Source of the DNA: Spinacia oleracea
Lineage: Eukaryota > Streptophyta > Magnoliopsida > Caryophyllales > Amaranthaceae
Direction: 5' to 3'
DNA length: 64,000 nucleotides
Assembly (NCBI RefSeq): GCF_020520425.1
Contig: NC_079492.1
Coordinates: 54,311,042 to 54,375,041 of the forward strand
Part shown: positions 36,715-47,002 of the stretch, in pieces
Position numbering within the stretch: position 1 is the stretch's first letter
Layout of the letters: every line of letters starts with the position of its first letter
Notes under the pieces: generated by a model
Seen by the model: the letters and a program-made list of their open reading frames with translations, nothing else
The model's database searches: none
Told to the model about the DNA's origin: nothing
Made by a program: the position numbers and the translations under genes

Positions 36715-38085
36715 ATCCCATAAACTCTATTTTCTCTTTAAACCTAAAAATTTTGTGGGAGAGTAATTTCTTACCATTTAAATTCAAGCCGTTACATAAT
36801 TTCGTTCAAATTTGGCTTGATTTCGTTCAAAATTGTTGAATTTTGAGTCGATTTTGCAAGCCTAACCTTTGATTTCGAATTTGGGGGTTTTAATTTATTA
36901 TTTGTTTAATGTAATTGGGCATGTATAATTGATGTTAAACACATATATATATATACTCATTTTTTTTTTATCATATAAAAGAAGCAACATCAATTTCACA
37001 AGGGGTCTGATTTTTGTTGCGCGATAGAGGAGAGTAGCTGCAGCGATTAGAGAGCATAGATTAGGATAGAGGAGATGAATAGAAAGCTGAATTGGTATCT
37101 GTAGATTTTGAATTTTGTTTTCAGATTTTGATTTCTTTTGTGTTTTGTTTTTATTTTTCGTTCTTGAGCTGCGATTAGGAGAAGGAATGGCAGCAGCAAC
37201 ATCGTAGGTAGAGGATGAGCATCAACAATTAGCATAAAATTAGATAAATTAGAAGTTCGAATTAGAGGCCTAGTGAATCCATTCTTTCTAGTCAATCTTG
37301 GGCATATATTTCACTGTTTATAGATCTTCCAACAATTGATGATTCCTACCATGGCATTGACATCTATGGCTACCAAGATGAGCTAGAGGTTCTGGGGGTT
37401 GTAATTGGGTTTGAAGAAGGAGCCCATTTTGTTCTTCAGTTTACAGATCTTTCATTTCTTCAGGAGCTAGAGTCTCAATGGAAAGATATTCTTCGGTTTA
37501 CAGATTTGCCATTTCTCGATGAAATTTACTATGGCAACCGCATATCTGAATATGAGGATGAGCTGCATACTCGTGGTGCCATCATCTGTAAAAGAGATAT
37601 TACAAATTTTTACATAGTATTCCAGGGATATAATAATTCCTGATGAAGCTCACAATCCTCAAGTGTGGATACCTGACCAAAATGATTCTGACAAAGGCCA
37701 ATGGATAAGTTCAAAGGTCAGCATAGGATACACTCTTTCATATCCTACATACTCATTATGATATGGAATTGCTCGCTTTATTTCCTCGAGCATTTGGTGT
37801 AACTGAAGTTCCTGGATTAGATCATTATATGCAGTTATGGCGTAGCTGGCTAATTGGGTATTTGGTGCAAACAAATTTACAAATAGGTGTATATTGTGCA
37901 AAAAGTTTATAAATAGGTGCATTTGGTGAATTATAAACATGACTTAACGGAGGACTAACGGAAAGTCAAAATAGGGGTATTTAGTGAATAGTACGAAAAA
38001 AATAGGGGTATATTATGTATTTTGAAACACGCAGGGGTATTTGGTGAATTTCGTGAAACCTCAGGGGCATTTCATGAAAAAATCG
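36262..38085 (+). mobile_element. Pack-MULE (1.82 kb) carrying fragments of a host ATPase-like gene
   Basis: Terminal inverted repeats longer than 80 bp (CGATTTTTTCACGAAATGCC at left, its complement at right, continuing through CACCAAATACCCCTGCG). A perfect 9-bp duplication TTTATTTAT sits on both sides (36253-36261, 38086-38094), the Mutator hallmark, although the surroundings are TTTA-rich. A (CAT)n tract lies at about 36659-36712. No transposase is present. The captured coding sequence is described separately. Confidence 0.85.
37263..37860 (+). pseudogene. Captured gene fragment resembling plant NO VEIN-like (sacsin/HSP90-type ATPase) proteins
   Basis: From about 37263 to 37643 one frame is open without an ATG. 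It reads LPTIDDSYHGIDIYGYQDEL and, 50 residues later, LPFLDEIYYGNRISEYEDEL, two related repeats. Other frames then read DEAHNPQVWIPDQNDSDKG and ELLALFPRAFGVTEVPGLD up to about 37860. I recognise this order (a PF-D-YYG-I-Y-EL-LGV unit, then WIPD and a FGV motif) from plant histidine-kinase-like ATPase/NO VEIN family proteins, from memory. Frameshifts and stops show it is not a working gene. It lies wholly inside the Pack-MULE. Confidence 0.6.
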
Positions 38086-38199
38086 TTTATTTATTTATTT
38101 GGAAATAAACAACATAGGCGCTTGTAAAAACATAAAAGACCAATGAAGTGAACAATTTCATTATGAACATTAACCATATATTTATTATGAACAAATAAA

Positions 38200-38910
38200 T
38201 AAACAAGAAAGAACAAATAATTCAACAAAAAAGAACAAACAATATAAAAAAGAACATAAAATTGCAGAAAAAAAAGAACAAACAATACAACAATTATGAA
38301 CAATTTTATGATGAATTTTAAAGCCAACATGAAAGAACAAACAATACAACAAGAAAGAACAAACAATAAAGCAGATAATTATTATGAACAAACAAATAAA
38401 CAAAAAAGAACAAATAATTCAACAAAAAAGAACATAAAATTCCAGAAAAAAAGAACAAACAATACAACAATTATGAACAATTTTATGATGAATTTTAAAG
38501 CCAACATGAAAGAACAAATAATACAACAATAAGTTTGATGAATGAATTTAAAAAACAACAAGAAAGAACAAACAGTACAACAAGAAAGAACAAACAATAC
38601 AAAAAGAAAGAATAAAAGATTAATGAAGAGTTTAATTATGAACATTAACCATATGATTATTATAAACAAACAAATAAACAAGAAAGAACAAACAATATAA
38701 AAAAGAACATAACATTTCAGAAGAAAGAACAAAAAATACAACAATTATGAAAATTTGATGATGAATTTAAAAAACAACATGAAAGAACAAACAGTACAAC
38801 AAGAAAGAACAAATAGTACAACAAGAAAGAACAAACAGTACAATAAGAATGAACAAACAGTACAATAAAAAAGAACAAACAATCGACAAGAATGAACAAA
38901 CAATATGAGC
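38200..38910. repeat. Minisatellite of AAAGAACAAACAATACAACA-type units
   Basis: Degenerate ~20-bp units, with two longer near-identical sub-blocks around 38285-38345 and 38467-38525. The minus-strand frames rich in Cys, Phe and Leu here are artefacts of the repeat. Confidence 0.8.
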
Positions 38911-38958
38911 GCGTCGTTTTTGGAGGGTACAGCCAGAGCTGGCATGTACCCGGGTACA

Positions 38959-39245
38959 CCAGTTAGCGATTGCCGGTTTTGGCAATGAGTCAAACTTTGG
39001 TCGGTTAGGGTAAGACCTAGACCCGACCAAACCCATTCTTTTGATTTGGATCTAGACTAGTTTTGGGTTTAAAAAATCAGATCGACCTGGATATATTGAG
39101 TCTAGCGGACCTAGAGAGTCAAAAATGTGTTTAGGCGTATTCGTTTTCCAAAAACATTATTCTTTATTTTTTATCCTATACAGTTTATTCACCATATTTT
39201 TTTTATGCAACGATGATGTTGTTTTAATAAAACTACTAATTATAT
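38959..39245. other. No recognisable gene
   Basis: AT-rich spacer between two MULE-like elements, with no ORF of note. Confidence 0.5.
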
Positions 39246-39246
39246 A

Positions 39247-39673
39247 GGCAAATTTGCCAAAAATAACCTAATAAAGTTCACTATTTGCCAATTACAACCT
39301 CAAATTTCTAATTTTGTCAATTACAACCTTAAACTTGTACATCTATTTTAAATTACAACCCGAAACCATTTTCCGGCAAAAATCAAAAAAAACTTACGAA
39401 GTACATATATCTATAAAAAAAAAAAATATTCAATTTTTTTATTTTTTTTATTTTAATTCTTATGTATCGATTTAATTTTTGTATAGAAATTATATAATTA
39501 TTTTTTTAATAACATTATGACATCATTTTTCGGTGATTTATGCCGGAAAATAAATCCGGGTTGTAATTTAAAATGGATGTATAAGTTTAAGGTTGTAATT
39601 GACAAAAATAAAAATTTAAGGTTGTAATTGACAAATAGAGAACTTTATGAGGTTGTATTTGACAAATTTTCCC
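39247..39673. mobile_element. MULE-type MITE with ~125-bp terminal inverted repeats
   Basis: Starts GGCAAATTTGCC and ends CAAATTTTCCC. The arms share the units CAATTACAACCT and TTTTAAATTACAACCCG and close around CCGG. The flanking nonamers TAATTATAT and TAATAATAT differ at one base. Same superfamily as 42261-42656 and 43913-44299 by end sequence. Confidence 0.8.
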
Positions 39674-39960
39674 TAATAATATTATGAAAAATTATATTTT
39701 ATGGGATCGAATAATCTAGACCCGCACCATGAAAATGCACTCCAGATCGAATGAATCTATTTGTTTTGGACTCTGACTCATACAAATGGATTGGGTCTAA
39801 CTATATCACGCATATCATCTGAATCATCATGCATGGATCCAATAGACCAATACCATCCCTACTGACAATCCCTAAAAATGTTACTCCGTATTTCATTTGT
39901 GACTTTTAGCATTTTCGATGTATTAATTATATAGAACGAAGAGTAGCATTAGTTATTCGC
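39674..39960. other. No recognisable gene; intergenic spacer downstream of the jasmonate-induced-protein gene
   Basis: No coding signal. It lies just beyond the likely 3' end of the gene at 40213-41141. Confidence 0.5.
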
Positions 39961-39975
39961 AGAACACAAACATAA

Positions 39976-39981
39976 TTTATT
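39976..39981 (-). terminator. Possible polyadenylation signal of the minus-strand jasmonate-induced-protein gene
   Basis: AATAAA on the minus strand, about 230 bases after the stop codon. Plausible but unproven. Confidence 0.4.
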
Positions 39982-40212
39982 ATATTATTTAGCTTATTAC
40001 AAGAGTGAAGAGGCACAAAGATACATGCACTCCTTGTTCTTCTTCACACTGTACATTATTCAAAAAAAAAAAATAATACAAAGACATACAGAAGAAAAGA
40101 AAAGAAAGCAGACAAATTATATAGGATAACAAACAAGTTGTACAACGTAACGTACGTACACCACAAATTAAGACAAAGACTGAAAAATGATTATGCCTTG
40201 ATGGGCGGTGAT

Positions 40213-41141
40213 TTAAGAACTGAAGGGGATCTTGATGGTTGCATGAAATATAGGCGCACCACCGGTTGCTGTATCGACGTCTATCTTAACGCCGTCCCGG
40301 TCTACATGATCGGAATAGCCACTATTGTTCAACTTATCATAGATATCATCCCAACGGCTTTGAAAACTGTCAACTCCACCCATCTCACAGTAAGCCTATA
40401 TAGACGGATTATTTGACAAAAACAGTTAGTTGACGTACAATGGAGAATTTAGAAAGTATATATATAGACAGTGGAATTACTACTTAAAAATTTAATGAAA
40501 AATTAACTGAAATTAAGTATTTTTAAAAAAATTAATAAATAATCGACTAAATTTAAGTTTTTGTTTATGCAAATGGAGTCCCGTGACTCCACTTAAATAA
40601 ACCCTCTGTATCTGCCACTGTCAGTTAATGGCGAATTTAAAAAACATATTAAAGTTAAAGTAGTAATATCAATTAATTCTTACATATATACCTTGTTTTT
40701 ATACCAAGGACCCCAAGGTGTAGACCAAGAAAGCATAAAGTCACGTTCATGTCCATCCTTGTTCTTACCGCGGTACACAACCGCGGCTTCAGAACCGGAA
40801 GAAGCACCGGTGTTATGGACATGTTGGAAGGCTGCCCATTGACCATTACCGATCTCAGTAGGATACGGAGTTCGGCTAATGAAACCATACCAGTCGTTAT
40901 CGGTAACATAAGTGAGTGTATCACCAGTTGCATTGTACACCATGCACATCGTCGATACACCCGAACCATAATATTCCTTAACACTCTCTGCATATGCTTC
41001 TGCCTTTGAATTCTTATCATCCTCATTTATTAGATGCATTGCTTCTCTTGCTCTATCTTCTTGTGTTTTTGTTTTTCCTATGTACCTTTCCATTTCATCC
41101 AACTTTTCATCATCAACCACCGAACCAAATGGATTCGCCAT
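40213..41141 (-). CDS. 23 kDa jasmonate-induced protein-like, two exons, 210 aa
   Basis: Exon 1 is 41141-40692 (150 codons, starting MANPFGSVVDDEKLDEMERY). The intron is 40691-40396 with GT and AG borders. Exon 2 is 40395-40213 (60 codons plus TAA). Joined, the protein matches the length and layout of the barley JIP-23 family and its Amaranthaceae relatives: ITQ/TQEDRAREA near the N terminus, GVSTMCMVYNATGD, NGQWAAFQHVH, AVVYRGKN, WSTPWG, then an exon-2 half ending in a hydrophobic strand (FHATIKIPF). No signal peptide, so probably cytosolic. Known of the family: accumulates after jasmonate or osmotic stress; biochemical function unknown. The paralog on the plus strand at 52433-53189 has exon 1 of exactly the same length and the intron at the same place. 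Confidence 0.9.
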
Positions 41142-41242
41142 TTTCTTTTCTTTTTTCTTTTTTCTTTTTTCTTTTTTTTCAAAAAAATATAAATTAATCA
41201 GCTAACTAGCTAGCTATACTTCTGATTAGTGATCCATACGCA

Positions 41243-41252
41243 TTTATATATA
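41243..41252 (-). promoter_or_regulatory. TATA box of the minus-strand jasmonate-induced-protein gene
   Basis: TATATATAAA on the minus strand, about 100 bases upstream of the ATG at 41141. A pyrimidine/purine-skewed leader (CTTTT repeats on the plus strand) separates them. A hAT MITE lies directly upstream. Confidence 0.65.
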
Positions 41253-41260
41253 GTCCCAGT

Positions 41261-41437
41261 CAGTGGCGGACCTTGAACGGTTTTACGAGAGGGGCCGGTA
41301 GAAAAAAGTTAAGCAATATACTATGTAATTATACAATTATACACAAATTTTAGGGGGGCCATAACTAAAAATACACTATAAAATTTTCCGGTCGGGGGGG
41401 CCAGGCCCACCCCAACCACAACCAAGATCCGCCCCTG
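41261..41437. mobile_element. hAT-type MITE (177 bp) next to a TATA box
   Basis: Ends CAGTGGCGGACC and GATCCGCCCCTG are near-perfect inverted repeats of the hAT CAGNGGCGGA type. A perfect 8-bp duplication GTCCCAGT lies at 41253-41260 and 41438-41445. Confidence 0.92.
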
Positions 41438-41487
41438 GTCCCAGTGGCCGGTGAATATCCGTAGTAATCTTTTGCATACGTACTTAG

Positions 41488-41490
<3 letters not shown>

Positions 41491-41551
<61 letters not shown>
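41491..41551. repeat. (AT)n microsatellite
   Basis: About 30 uninterrupted AT units. Confidence 0.97.
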
Positions 41552-41554
<3 letters not shown>

Positions 41555-41880
41555 TGAATTTTTAAAAGTAAATTTTGAAACGAAGCTAACAAGTTTCCAA
41601 ATAACTACTTACTTTGTTCTTTTTTAGATGATATAATTGGACTTTTGATACTATTATTCACATAATTAAATTTTTCTATCAATTGTGATTTATCCTTAAT
41701 AATAAATACAGTCATGTGAGATTTTGTCATAATCGTTTCATTGTATATATAAATTTTTAATATAATCCTTTTATAACTTTTACCCATCCCATTGTATAAA
41801 TTTTCAATATCAACTTTATTTTAGCTTGTACCAGTATCAAAATATTTAATTAAACATTGGAGAGGGTTAAGCAATTTAAT

Positions 41881-42190
41881 AATCTAATAAACTTTAAATA
41901 AAGTCTAATAAGGTTTAATGAGATCTTATAAGGTCCTGTAAGGTCTTATAAGGTCCTAAAAGATCCTATAAGTTCCTATAAGGTCCAATAAAGTCGTATA
42001 AGTTCCTATAAGGTCATATAAGGTACAATAAGGTCGTATAAGTTCCTATAAGGTCGTATAAGTTCCTATAAGGTCCTATAAGTTCCAATAAGGTCCTATA
42101 AGTATTAATAAGGTCTTATAAGTTCCTATAAGGTCCTATAAGTAAAATAAGTTCAGATAAGTTCGGATAAGTCCATATAAGTTTAGATAA
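41881..42190. repeat. Minisatellite of TATAAGGTCC/TATAAGTTCC units
   Basis: About 300 bp built from alternating 10-bp-type units (AAGGTCCTAT, AAGTTCCTAT), drifting to AAGTTCAGAT at the right. Non-coding. Confidence 0.9.
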
Positions 42191-42260
42191 GTTCATAAAA
42201 GATAATTTTAGACCTTATAAGTTGAAGAGCACACACCTTTAGTCTTATTCTTAAATTTAA

Positions 42261-42656
42261 GGCAAATTTGTCAAAAAATACCTTATAAAATATGATTTTT
42301 GCGATAAACTACCTTATAAATAAAATGTTGTAATAAACTACCTAGTAAAAATGTTATGCTGTAAGCTAATACCTTTGGCCGGATTATGAACATTATTAAT
42401 TCAAAATTACGACGTTGACTTTACTAGGTGCATCTTACGCGACATCTAATGGGAAAGACGTAATTAAATGTCACGTGACATATATATGGTAAAGTAAATC
42501 CCGAAATATCGATCTAACGCTCGTATTTCGGGAAAAGGTAGTATCATATCTTACAACATGAATTTTTTATAAAATAGTTAATTGCAACATTTTTTTATAG
42601 GGTAGTTTTTTTTTGCAAATAATTAATTTTATAAGTTAGTTTTTGACAAATTTACC
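42261..42656. mobile_element. MULE-type MITE, first of an inverted pair (396 bp)
   Basis: Ends GGCAAATTTGTC and GACAAATTTACC, with a perfect 9-bp duplication TAAATTTAA on both sides (42252-42260, 42657-42665). The unique core (GACGTTGACTTTACTAGGTG...) is the reverse complement of the core of 43913-44299 with high identity. Confidence 0.92.
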
Positions 42657-42665
42657 TAAATTTAA

Positions 42666-43903
42666 CCATTACTTTTATTTAAGTCTTTGCTGTTGAAATC
42701 ATCCTCTTCTAAACTAGGAATATATAAAAGGAGAAAATAATAGAAAAAACTAAATCAAAAAAAAAAAAGTGACACTTATTTAGAAACGGAATCTCTTCGT
42801 TTCTAAAAGATTGCTCCACGGACTGAGGGAGCATCAAATCCATACACGTACCGAATCGAGATCAAAGGGTACAATAAGATAAATTATTGGACCACTAGAT
42901 ATGTAAAACAGCCATGCTGAGTTTAACCAATTATTTCACATGTTTACGATAGAAGCATGGTCCATTTTATGAATAAACCAATACTTCAATTATACTTGTA
43001 CAAAGTAAGTCTTTATCCCAAAATTCACGACTTTATCATCTTAGTTATCTACTTGTCTTTACCGGCCATATTGTAATTTTGTACAACTACAAAATCGGTA
43101 CCACAATCTTTCCTATAATATAAATGGATACCACAATCTTTCATATGATAAAAGTTGGTACCACGTACGACTATACGACTATACGAGTATGATAAATTTC
43201 AATATATGTACCATTTATTCTATCATAAAAGGATCAAAACAATCCAATACAGAAAAATATGAATGGATGAAATACTTACAATCGTAGAAAAATATATTTC
43301 TCTAAAAATAATGGGTAAGTTGTACAAATGGACCACATATAGTCGGCAAACAATATATTATGCCCTAATAAGCACGTTTGTAACCTTCAATCGACTAAAC
43401 ATTGGTCCATGCATCATGAAAGTATATGACAAAATAATGAAAATCCGTAGTATATGACAAATCCAAATCCGCAACTTTATCGTCACAGTACAATAAAATG
43501 TAGTAGTATATGACAAACCCAAATCCGAAACTCTATCTTCATTGTCTTGTACAGTTATACGTAATTTCTATTTCTCAGAAGTAGTTCTACAGAAACGGTT
43601 TATATAGAAACAATTGTTAGAAACAGAATCGTTTCGCCACCACATTTAAGAGTAGTTATGAGAAACATAAACAGTTTTACATTGTTTGGCCCATTATATA
43701 TTTTTGAAGTTACTCATCACTTTTCTTATAAATAACATAAACTATAATAATTTGTTAAATAATTATATCATAAATTCATAACTAATGAGAATGTAAGGTA
43801 TTATTATTTTTTATTTGGTTATTTTAAAAAATGTAAAATAAAATAAAAAGTAATATTGACAACCCAACAAGAAGTTTACAAGTGTTGCACCATAAAAATA
43901 AAA
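42666..43903. other. No recognisable gene
   Basis: 1.2 kb of AT-rich DNA between the two inverted MULE-type MITEs. Local repeats of GATACCACAATCTTTC and TAGTATATGACAAA(T/C)CC are visible around 43100-43520. The one small frame at 43263 has no family resemblance. Confidence 0.5.
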
Positions 43904-43912
43904 TTAAATAAA

Positions 43913-44299
43913 TGGTAAATTTGTCAAAAACTACCTTATAAAATTAATTATTTGTAAAAAACTACCTTATAAAAAAAATGTTGCAATGAACTACCTTATA
44001 AAAAATTTATGTTGTAAGATACTACCTTTCCCCGAATTACAAACGCTTGATCGATATTCCGAGATTGACTTTACCATATATATGTCACGTGCAATTTAAT
44101 TACGTATTTCCCGTTAGATGTCGCGTAAGATGCACCTAGTAAAGTCAACGTCGTAATTTTGAATTAATGCTCATAATCCGGCCAAAAGTAGTATCCTACA
44201 ACATAATATTTTTATAAGGTAGTTTATTACAACATTTTTTTTATAAGGTAGTTTTTAGAAGAAATCATATTTTATAAGGTAGTTTTTGACAAATTTACC
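43913..44299. mobile_element. MULE-type MITE, second of an inverted pair (387 bp)
   Basis: Ends TGGTAAATTTGTC and GACAAATTTACC, with a perfect 9-bp duplication TTAAATAAA (43904-43912, 44300-44308). The core is inverted relative to 42261-42656. Confidence 0.92.
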
Positions 44300-44370
44300 T
44301 TAAATAAACCATAAAGTAAATAATAAAAAGTTAACCAATGTTAAATTAAGGCATCAAAATCATCAAAAAG

Positions 44371-44804
44371 CGTTCCGGTGTTGTAAAGGTGGAAACAATG
44401 GGATTCGAATGAAGGCCCTTTCGTGTGTGTTGAATATCTTACTTGCTTGAATGAGTCGAGTCCGAATTCACCTGCACAAGAGTAAAATCACTAGCCTCGG
44501 GGGTGTTTCCGAGAAAAGCCCCTCCGATGCATAAGCAAGAACGATGCTCGGATTCTAGAGAGAAGTTCTCTAGAAGAGTAGTCTTAAGGCGATAAATTGG
44601 ACGTACCTTGAGGTGTGAGCCTTGGCGGCCTATTTATAGTGTTTGCATAATAAATGCCCGTAGGTCATTTATTGCTATTGGGCCTTCGGCCTTGGTTCAT
44701 GGTTGAATAGCCATGTTGGTTTGTGGTAGGTTTGATGTTGCTGTTTTGAGCCATTGGGCTTTGGACTTAGTGGCCCAATTGATATTCAATTGGGAGCCCA
44801 AACA
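44371..44804 (-). repeat. 3' LTR of the gypsy element
   Basis: Starts TGTTTGGGCTCCC at 44804 and ends CACCGGAACG at 44371 (the expected terminal CA has become CG). Contains ACTATAAATAGG, a TATA-like site, on the minus strand near 44635. Confidence 0.93.
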
Positions 44805-44982
44805 ACATGCCCCCCAGACCCGGTCCATTTAGAATTAAATGGGTGGGTTTCCAGCTGTGAGAAGTCCAAAAGTTCCCTCTTTTTTTTTGAAAAGAGGTGA
44901 CTTGCATTAATGACAAGTGTTGGGACTTGTTTTGCATCGTGGAGGTCGTGGGTTTGAAAGAAGTTGGTGCGCCTTTTTCCTC

Positions 44983-44990
44983 TATAAATA
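44983..44990 (+). promoter_or_regulatory. TATA box upstream of the antisense ORF
   Basis: TATAAATA in CCTCTATAAATACTGGATGC, on the plus strand about 260 bases before the ATG at 45250, followed by a CT-rich leader. Confidence 0.55.
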
Positions 44991-45249
44991 CTGGATGCAG
45001 GCTTCCTTTCAAACCTTTATTTTCTCTCTCTTTCATACAAATTCCCCTTCTTTTTCCGGTGATCGCAGCTTTCGAGTTTCTTCAGATCTACGGATTTCAG
45101 TTAGCTTTTGTCTTCGGGAACTTGTCTTATTCACTTTGTCGGCGAATTCCGCTTCGGAAGAAGGTAACTTGTTTGTGAATTTCCCTTATTTTTTTTCTCG
45201 TTCTTTCTTCTACTCCTCAATCTGAACCCTAGACCTAGAATTTGCAATC

Positions 45250-45639
45250 ATGGCGAAGAACAAAGGCAAGAGTAAGTTCTTCGTTGGTTCTTCCAGTGAG
45301 AGGGAAGATGTGCCTTCGGAAAGGGTACAGAAAACTTCGAGGGGCTGGCCTTCAGATAAGGTGGTGGAGAAACGTTCGACTGGTTGGGATGCTACCAAAG
45401 ATGGTGCTGTTGGAGGATCTGGTGGGTCTGAACGCGCTGCTTCTGGTAAGAAGACCGGTTCTTCGGGTCACCGTCGACCTTACCCTGAGTTTCCAGTTCA
45501 CTGGACTGAGGCTGATCCGAAGGGCAAACTTGCTCCAATATTGCATGAGACCACCGAGATTGACGGTCCGCTGGAGAAGTCAGTGAGTGGTGATTGGTTG
45601 GTGGAGGCGAAGCTGGGAGCTTATCATCGGAAGGCCTAA
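45250..45639 (+). pseudogene. Antisense ORF of the Tat-type gypsy element, truncated
   Basis: 130 codons starting MAKNKGKSKFFVGSSSERED, basic and Ser-rich, then HRRPYPEFPVHWTEADPKGK. It runs opposite to gag-pol, as the extra ORF described for Tat/Grande/RIRE2-like elements does. Those proteins often carry the Transposase_28 (putative gypsy-type transposon) domain. I infer this relation from position and do not see enough of the domain to be sure. A TAA closes the frame at 45637. The frame beyond still reads ELYGIQHALGYCCV up to the solo LTR, so the 3' part was lost. Confidence 0.55.
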
Positions 45640-45679
45640 GAGTTATATGGAATCCAGCATGCTTTGGGGTACTGCTGTG

Positions 45680-47002
45680 TGAAGGAAATAATGCCCTTGG
45701 TCCAAGTATGCATTCTATGTTAAGTCTAATAAATGCGGTTCAGTATTAACAAGTTAATAATTCAGTGAGATCAAGTGAGCTGAATGCCTAGCTAGAGGCC
45801 GCTTCAGTTCAAGTGGAATTAATGATATTAATCCACAACTTACTCTTGACTGAACCCGTAGGGTCACACAAATAGTACGTAAACGGATCAAGTATTTAAT
45901 GGCATTAAATACTCCATCTATGAATATTCGGAACCAACGGATCTTGGTTTCAGTGGGAGCTAAGATCGTCACAGGCAAGAAATGAATACTCCGGAAACGA
46001 TGATATTGCCGGAAACGGAAACATGGTACGTATCGGAAAATATTATTGGAAATGGAAATATTACCAGAATCGGAAATATTGCCGGAAACGGAAATATTGT
46101 CAGAATCGGAAATATTACCGGAATCGGAAAATAATTCCGGAAACGGAAATATTAAATATTTGTTCGAAACGGAAATTAATTCCGGAATCGGAAATATTAA
46201 ATATTGTTCGTATCGGAAATAAATTCCGGAACTGGAAATTTAATCGGAAGCGTATCGTACGAATTAGCATCGGACGAGGCCTGCCGGACGAAGGCCCAGC
46301 ACGAAGCCGGGCCATCGCCCAGCAAGCACGCGCGCGCCACAAGCCCAGCCAAGGCAGCGCCCAGGCCTACCACAAGGCAGGCCCAGCGCGCGCCAAGGCC
46401 ACCGTTGCGTGGGCCGCGCTGCGTGGGCTGCTGCTCGCACGCGCATGGGCAGCCCTTGTGGCTGCCGTGTGTGTGTGAGTTTGTGCTCATGCGTGATTCC
46501 TAAATCTACAAAAGTTAGTGTATGATTAAATTCCTATTCCTAATTGGATAAATTAATTAAATAGAATTCATGTAGGATTCTAATTTCAATTAATTCGTAT
46601 CCTACTAGGATTACGATTCCTTTTCCATAACTCTATAAATAAAGGCCTAGGGGTCATTATTTATACAAAAAAAAAAAGTTTTAAGTATTCAAAACTAAGA
46701 TTTTTAAGCAGAAAAATCAGCCAATATTCTTGCCTACCTAACCGAAAATATTAGAACCTTAAGGGCGATTCTAGTTGGTCAATCTTAAGGCGGATCCGGA
46801 CGTGCTGTGGACTATCTACGGAGGGACGAAACTTGGAGTCCTAAAGACTTGTTCTTGTTCGGTTCGGGCGCAGCTAGGGAAGGCACGCAACAAAGAGTAT
46901 GCATCTAAACTATGCTAAATGATTATGTGTAAATAATATGTTTCCTGGCTTTATGGTTTTTCCGCATGATTTATGAACTGTCATATGAATCATAACCTAA
47001 CA
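45680..47002 (+). repeat. Solo LTR of family A (1323 bp), plus orientation
   Basis: Starts TGAAGGAAATAATGCCC, ends CATAACCTAACA, with the TTTCCG array (here as its complement) and GC-rich segment of the family. A TATA-like TATAAATA is at 46634-46641. No interior and no second LTR. The flanking pentamers CTGTG and CCATT do not match, unlike the GACAT of the inner element. It joins two non-adjacent parts of the gypsy element. Confidence 0.93.

Larger units (their letters stand above)
35980..38958. mobile_element. MULE-like element with GTACCCGGGTAC ends, interrupted by a Pack-MULE
   Basis: Left end ATCCGGGTACAACCAAAGCT and right end AGCTGGCATGTACCCGGGTACA pair as imperfect inverted repeats of roughly 45-50 bp, including GGCTGTACCC. 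The interior, minus the insertion, is TGAACATTTACTATTT units on the left and AAAGAACAAACAATACAAC units on the right. The exact ends and target duplication are unclear: GCGATTGC and CCGGTTTTG occur outside both ends, but with a 5-base difference. No transposase. Confidence 0.6.

Noticed and set aside
38091-39036. Cys/Phe/Leu-rich hydrophobic minus-strand frames that look like membrane proteins
   Set aside because: They translate an AAAGAACAAACAATACAAC minisatellite, and the apparent transmembrane segments are repeat artefacts.
40138-40416. Plus-strand 92-residue frame
   Set aside because: It is the complement of exon 2 of the minus-strand jasmonate-induced-protein gene.
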